The notes below the pieces were generated by a model. That model had not been told where the DNA came from, made no database searches, and was given only the letters and a program-made list of their open reading frames with translations. A program made the position numbers and the translations under genes. From assembly GCA_964588325.1 (NCBI GenBank), contig CAZPOR010000007.1, positions 1 through 64,000 on the forward strand: DNA of 64,000 nt. Reading direction: 5' to 3'. Below, piece after piece: positions 60,413 through 64,000 of the stretch (positions are counted from its first letter, which is position 1; the number at the start of each line of letters is the position of its first letter). Source of the DNA: Thiovibrio sp964588325 (GTDB taxonomy: Bacteria > Desulfobacterota > Desulfobulbia > Desulfobulbales > Desulfurivibrionaceae).

Positions 60413-61378
60413 TTGCATACCCCAGGAAGCTTTCCCCTGAACCTTCTCCAACAGATTTTCATCCCGATCTGTAACGACTTTCGTTGCGCCTTGGGCGTTA
60501 TTGAAGTCCTCCGGGACAAATCGGGCTCTCCCCGGGGTTTTGTGACCAGAGTTGCCAATCAGCTCTTTTGCGAGCTGCTTTCGGCGCAAGAAGAGGATCT
60601 CCTGGAAAAAGAGCTGCCGGAAGCCCTCAGCCATATCCTGACCCTGCCCGCCCTGCTGCACGAACTCGCCGCCTCAGGAACAACACAGATACGCAAAACT
60701 CTTTCTTTGGGACCAGACCGGTCCTGCTTCCTCCAGGGGCATCTCCCTTGCCCGGAACTGCTGACCATCGCCATCCGGGACGCGCAACCCGGCCAGACAA
60801 TGATCAGCTCCCAGGCCGAGGTGATTCTTGCCAGCCTGGGGGATCCCTGCACCATTATCGGCAGGAATTTTTCCGTTCTTTACGAAAACGAAGCCGCCAA
60901 GGACCTCTGGGGAACCAACCTCGGGAAAAAATGCTACACCGCCTACCATGACCGGCCTGCGCCCTGCGAGGATTGTCACGCCGAAAAGGTTTTTGCTGAC
61001 GGGCAGATCCACAAAACCGAACAGGTGACCCGCATCAAGGAAAGTGAACTCCATCTGGAGGTCACCTCCGCGCCGCTCAGGGATGCAACGGGTACGATCA
61101 CCGCCGTGGTCAATATCACCCGCGATGTGACCATCCGCAAGATGGTGGAAAAGGGCAAGGAACATCTCATCCGGGAACTGCAAGGCTCCCTGGCCAAGAC
61201 AAAAAGGCTCAACGGCTTGTTGCCCATCTGCTCCTATTGCAAAAAGATCAAGGACAGCAGCGGGGCGTGGCAGCAACTGGAAAGCTATCTCCGCAGCCAC
61301 GCGGAGGTGGAGTTCAGCCACGGCATCTGCCAGGAATGCAGCGAAAAGCACCATCCCCAGATCTTCAAGAACCGTTGA
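60413..61378 (+). CDS. PAS protein with C-terminal cysteine-rich module, TTG start
   Basis: 321 residues. The start is a TTG at 60413 with AGGAG eight bases upstream; the frame is open further upstream, but that part is not protein-like. A PAS domain spans about 135-240 (LASLGDPCTIIGRNFSVLYENEAA, TRDVTIRKM), with extra cysteines CEDCH in it. The C-terminal 55 residues have GLLPICSYCKKIKDSSGAWQ and SHGICQECSEKHH, a cysteine pair module common in Deltaproteobacterial PAS and response-regulator proteins. The effector output is unclear. The 253-base spacer from the previous gene contains no gene. Confidence 0.8.
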   Translation: MHTPGSFPLNLLQQIFIPICNDFRCALGVIEVLRDKSGSPRGFVTRVANQLFCELLSAQEEDLLEKELPEALSHILTLPALLHELAASGTTQIRKTLSLGPDRSCFLQGHLPCPELLTIAIRDAQPGQTMISSQAEVILASLGDPCTIIGRNFSVLYENEAAKDLWGTNLGKKCYTAYHDRPAPCEDCHAEKVFADGQIHKTEQVTRIKESELHLEVTSAPLRDATGTITAVVNITRDVTIRKMVEKGKEHLIRELQGSLAKTKRLNGLLPICSYCKKIKDSSGAWQQLESYLRSHAEVEFSHGICQECSEKHHPQIFKNR

Positions 61379-61601
61379 CAAACGGGCAGATCCTTCCTGT
61401 CCGCTTGGTTATCGGCAACAGCGGCGCGGACGGCGAACCCTGCCAGGAAAAAAACTCGCGCCCGATTCCGCTCCCGCCCCGCATTCCCGCACATTTTGTT
61501 TTACACTTCCTCGGCAGACAGGGTAGAAAGTAGAGAGACAAGACGTCCGCCAACCCGGCGCGCGCAAACGGCTACCCCCGACCGAAGACACCAAAGAGAT
61601 C

Positions 61602-62522
61602 ATGGGCTCAGATAAAACACTCAGAGAAATATTCAGCAAGGTCAACATGAGCGAGTTGCCGGCCATGTCCGACCATGTCGAGGAACTGCTCCGCCTCCTG
61701 AACAACGACGACTCCAGCGCCGAGGAAATCGCCGGGGTCATCCTCAAGGACGCCTCCCTGACCACCAAACTGCTGCAGGTGGTCAACTCGGCCTTTTACA
61801 GCCGGTCGGCGCCGATTTCCAACATCAGCCGGGCCATCACCACCCTCGGCCTCACCACCCTGAAGGAACTTGCCGTCAGCCTGGCCCTGTTTGAAGATTT
61901 TATCAAGGCCGGGGTCGAAAAGGAAGAAATCAGCAAGCTCCTGGCCCTCTGTTTTGTCAGCGCCTCCCAGGCAAAGATTCTCTGTAAGGCCAAAAAAATC
62001 AATGTGCCCGAGGAAGAGGTGTTCATCTGCACCCTGCTTCATCAACTGGGCAAGCTCATCATCCTGGTCTATCTGCCGGAGCTGTACCGCAAGGCGCAGG
62101 AACTCATCGACCGGGGATATTCCGATGAGTTTGCCGCCAAAACCGTATTGAACGACCTCACTTTTTCCTCGGTGGGCATGGAAATCGCCCGCTTCTGGAA
62201 TTTTTCCGAAAAGATCGTCCTGAGCATGGGGCAGAATCCGCCCCAGCCGACGAGCAAGTTCGACTCCCAGCTCTATCTCCTCAATGTTTCCGCCTTCTGC
62301 AACCGCCTCACCTGGATCATCTGCTTCGGGTCAAGCCTGGAACTTGGCGAATTGCTTCTGCACTACGGACCGATCATGGGGCTCAGCAAAAAGGAGGCTT
62401 TCGGCCTGGTCAACAGAAGCCTGGAAGTGGCCGAAGGGATGTCGGACAACATCATCCGTTTCGGCCTGGCCAAACTGAAAATCCGCACCAAAATCACCCA
62501 GAAGGCAACGGCAAGCCGCTGA
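61602..62522 (+). CDS. HDOD-domain signalling protein
   Basis: 306 residues. A single HDOD domain (about 15-220) with LPAMSDHVEELLRLLNNDD at the N-terminus, ASLTTKLLQVVNSAFYS and the FICTLLHQLGKLII helix where HD-type residues are changed to HQ, so no catalytic metal site is expected. HDOD proteins transmit signals in motility and c-di-GMP pathways of Deltaproteobacteria. The start at 61602 is followed by a plausible N-terminus. It is convergent with glgC. Confidence 0.9.
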   Translation: MGSDKTLREIFSKVNMSELPAMSDHVEELLRLLNNDDSSAEEIAGVILKDASLTTKLLQVVNSAFYSRSAPISNISRAITTLGLTTLKELAVSLALFEDFIKAGVEKEEISKLLALCFVSASQAKILCKAKKINVPEEEVFICTLLHQLGKLIILVYLPELYRKAQELIDRGYSDEFAAKTVLNDLTFSSVGMEIARFWNFSEKIVLSMGQNPPQPTSKFDSQLYLLNVSAFCNRLTWIICFGSSLELGELLLHYGPIMGLSKKEAFGLVNRSLEVAEGMSDNIIRFGLAKLKIRTKITQKATASR

Positions 62523-62596
62523 AGCCGCCTCCCGGAAAAGGAGGCAGCGGGACAGACTCCGGGCAGGGCAGGCAGAGTGCCGCCTTGCCCGGCAAA
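62523..62596. terminator. Two hairpins between HDOD and glgC
   Basis: GCCTCC...GGAGGC (about 62525-62545) and GGGCAGGGCAGGC...GCCGCCTTGCCC (about 62561-62590) could fold in the convergent space. There is no T-run, so they are weak termination candidates on either strand. Confidence 0.4.
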
Positions 62597-63862
62597 TCAG
62601 ATGGTTTCTCCGGTGACGATGCGCAGCGAAGGGAAATCCTCCTTCTTACGCAAGGGCGCCACCACGCAGTTGCGTCCGATCACGGCCTGGGAAGGCACCT
62701 CCGCTTCCTTGCCGATCATGGTGATCCCGGTGTAGAGATGCTTGGGACAAGCCGCATTGGGCGTGGACTTATCCTCGCCCTGCCCCACCACCGCCCCCTG
62801 GCCGACCCGAACCCGCTTGTCGAGGATGGCCAGATCCACCACCGCGCCTTCCTCCAGAACGCAGTCGTGCAAAATGATGGAATCCCTGACCCGCACATTC
62901 TTCCCCACCCGCACCCCGGGCGAAAGCACCGAGTTGATCACCTCGCCCTCTATGACGCAGCCGGCGGAAATCAGGGACCCCTCCACCACGCAGCCCGAGG
63001 CAAAACGGGCAGGGCAACGGTCCACCACCAGACGGTCCGCATAGGGGTTTGGCCGGATGGACCACGCCTGCGGAGAAATCTCGGAGTCGATTTTGAGCAG
63101 ATCCATGTTCGCCTCCCAGTACGCCTGCACCGTGCCCACATCCCGCCAGTAGCCGTGAAAGGGATAGGCAAAGACGTTGTCCCGCTCAATGGCCTTGGGG
63201 ATGAGATGCATGCCGAAGTCCACCTCATCGCGGTCTTCCTCCAGAAGCCGGAGCAGGTATTCGGTATCGAAGACATAGATCCCCATGGAGGCGAGATCGG
63301 TGCGGGGCACCTTCGGCTTCTCCTCCCATTCGACGATACGCCCCTCCGCATTGGTGATGCCCGCGCCGAACTGGTGGATCTCGGAGAGCGGCACCACCAT
63401 CATGGCGATGGTCACCTGGGCCTGCTTCCGCCGATGGAAGCGGAGCATGTCGTCGAGATCCATGCGGTAGATGTGGTCCCCGGAAAGAATGACCGTCTCC
63501 TTGGCGGGATGCGCCCGGATAAAGTCGATATTCTGGCGCACCGCGTCGGCGGTGCCCTTGTACCAGTCGGAATCCTGAAACCCGGTGCGGGGGGGGAGGA
63601 TCTTCACTCCCCGGGTGCGGCCCGTGAAATCCCAAGCCTCGCCGGTGCCGAGATGGCGCATCAGGGAAAGGGGCTTGTACTGGGTGAGCACCCCGACCTG
63701 GCTGAGCCCCGAGTTCATCACGTTGCTCAGGGAAAAATCGATGATCCGGTAGAACCCGGCAAAGGGCACGGCGGGCTTGGCCCTGGTTTGCACCAGGACA
63801 TTGAGGCGGCTGCCGACCCCGCCGGCCAGCAGGAGAACCAGGGTGTTGTCGCCGTGGATCAT
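62597..63862 (-). CDS. glgC: Glucose-1-phosphate adenylyltransferase
   Basis: 421 residues, usual GlgC length. It makes ADP-glucose for glycogen synthesis. The nucleotide site is LVLLLAGGVGSRLNVL (about 8-23), KPAVPFAGFYRIIDF follows, GTADAVRQNIDFI and SGDHIYRMD bind substrates, and the C-terminal left-handed beta-helix (hexapeptide repeats such as VRDSIILHDCVLEEGAVV) ends the protein. The ATG overlaps the stop of the upstream partial nucleotidyltransferase gene (ATGA). The glucan phosphorylase gene in the same window gives the breakdown half. Confidence 0.95.
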   Translation of the reverse strand: MIHGDNTLVLLLAGGVGSRLNVLVQTRAKPAVPFAGFYRIIDFSLSNVMNSGLSQVGVLTQYKPLSLMRHLGTGEAWDFTGRTRGVKILPPRTGFQDSDWYKGTADAVRQNIDFIRAHPAKETVILSGDHIYRMDLDDMLRFHRRKQAQVTIAMMVVPLSEIHQFGAGITNAEGRIVEWEEKPKVPRTDLASMGIYVFDTEYLLRLLEEDRDEVDFGMHLIPKAIERDNVFAYPFHGYWRDVGTVQAYWEANMDLLKIDSEISPQAWSIRPNPYADRLVVDRCPARFASGCVVEGSLISAGCVIEGEVINSVLSPGVRVGKNVRVRDSIILHDCVLEEGAVVDLAILDKRVRVGQGAVVGQGEDKSTPNAACPKHLYTGITMIGKEAEVPSQAVIGRNCVVAPLRKKEDFPSLRIVTGETI

Positions 63863-64000
63863 CGAACCACCTCGTTATTCTTGATTTCCCCAACCAGTTG
63901 CTCCGGGCGCAGGTTGGGGTGCAGGGTGCAGCCGGAGCCGATCACCATGCCGTCCAGCAGATGATTGTTCCAGCCGACCACCGTCACCTTGCCGGCCTGC
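63859..64000 (-). CDS. Second sugar nucleotidyltransferase, C-terminal part (truncated by window edge)
   Basis: The last 46 residues run off the window; they read VTVVGWNNHLLDGMVIGSGC and then CTLHPNLRPEQLVGEIKNNE, typical of a left-handed beta-helix tail like that of GlgC. The stop TGA overlaps the glgC start by four bases, so this and glgC are translationally coupled, perhaps encoding a second subunit of ADP-glucose pyrophosphorylase. The catalytic N-terminus lies beyond the window and the identity is provisional. Confidence 0.75.
   Translation of the reverse strand, partial: QAGKVTVVGWNNHLLDGMVIGSGCTLHPNLRPEQLVGEIKNNEVVR

Noticed and set aside
62585..63964. A 459-codon open frame opposite glgC
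   Set aside because: glgC motifs on the minus strand are complete.
1..64000. CRISPR arrays, tRNAs, rRNAs, prophage or IS transposase genes
   Set aside because: No regularly spaced repeats, cloverleaf sequences, phage structural genes or transposase motifs were found; the inverted repeats are not flanked by transposase ORFs.

Overview
The window is about 64 kb of GC-rich chromosome from a Gram-negative anaerobe. The best guess is a sulfur- or sulfate-metabolising Desulfobacterota, probably Desulfobulbales-like. This is inferred from a small assimilatory-type sulfite reductase, several iron-sulfur proteins, CxxCH cytochromes, two-subunit pyruvate carboxylase, LPS genes (kdsB and a kdnA/kdnB pair) and many PAS, histidine-kinase and HDOD signalling proteins. 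No rRNA, tRNA, CRISPR array, prophage or intact insertion sequence was seen.

Layout. 0-9 kb: sulfite reductase, speA, a radical SAM protein, a CDP-archaeol-synthase-like/metallophosphoesterase fusion, a 2Fe-2S ferredoxin, a divergent MreB paralogue, a 4Fe-4S ferredoxin and a cupin. 9-17 kb: dgkA, a YcaO-TPR protein, a tRNA methyltransferase (trmN6-like), a DUF1015 protein, queD-queE, a PNPOx-like protein and an NAD-binding epimerase-like protein. 17-25 kb is one minus-strand block: LapA-like protein, four-haem cytochrome c, ferric-reductase/NOX-like flavocytochrome, glucan phosphorylase, histidine kinase, universal stress protein and CPA2 antiporter. 25-29 kb: sensor kinase, mscL with a zinc-ribbon tail, then a lower-GC accessory stretch with a lipoprotein and a membrane protein. 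29-37 kb: M23-like peptidase, a long YvcK/CofD protein, mdh, kdsB, rsmJ, a CcdA/DsbD-like membrane protein, and a TetR regulator with an iron-sulfur flavoprotein. 37-45 kb: kdnA-kdnB, a candidate structured RNA, darP, a PPC-domain protein and pycB/pycA. 45-57 kb: a possible HIT/GalT-like protein, a kinase, a haem-binding HAMP sensor, a TPR-OmpA protein, then a minus-strand module of roadblock, REC-DUF4388, PilB/GspE ATPase, CheW-like, MglA and roadblock proteins. 57-64 kb: trpB-trpA, PAS-LuxR, PAS protein, HDOD and glgC plus the tail of a second nucleotidyltransferase.

Themes. glgC and glgP suggest glycogen storage and breakdown; pycA/pycB and mdh serve oxaloacetate and malate. kdsB with kdnA/kdnB suggests that the LPS core carries the 8-amino form of Kdo. 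The MglA/roadblock/PilB operon looks like a pole-switching or pilus-control module. Intergenic spaces are rich in dispersed hairpin repeats, notably five copies of a TTCGACAGGCTCAG-type element.

The strongest candidate for something undescribed is a 132-nt three-way-junction structure at 40108-40239. Its G-U wobbles and tandem G-A pairs make sense only if the plus strand is an RNA. Next are the archaeal-lipid-type CarS/phosphoesterase fusion and the MglA/PilB module.
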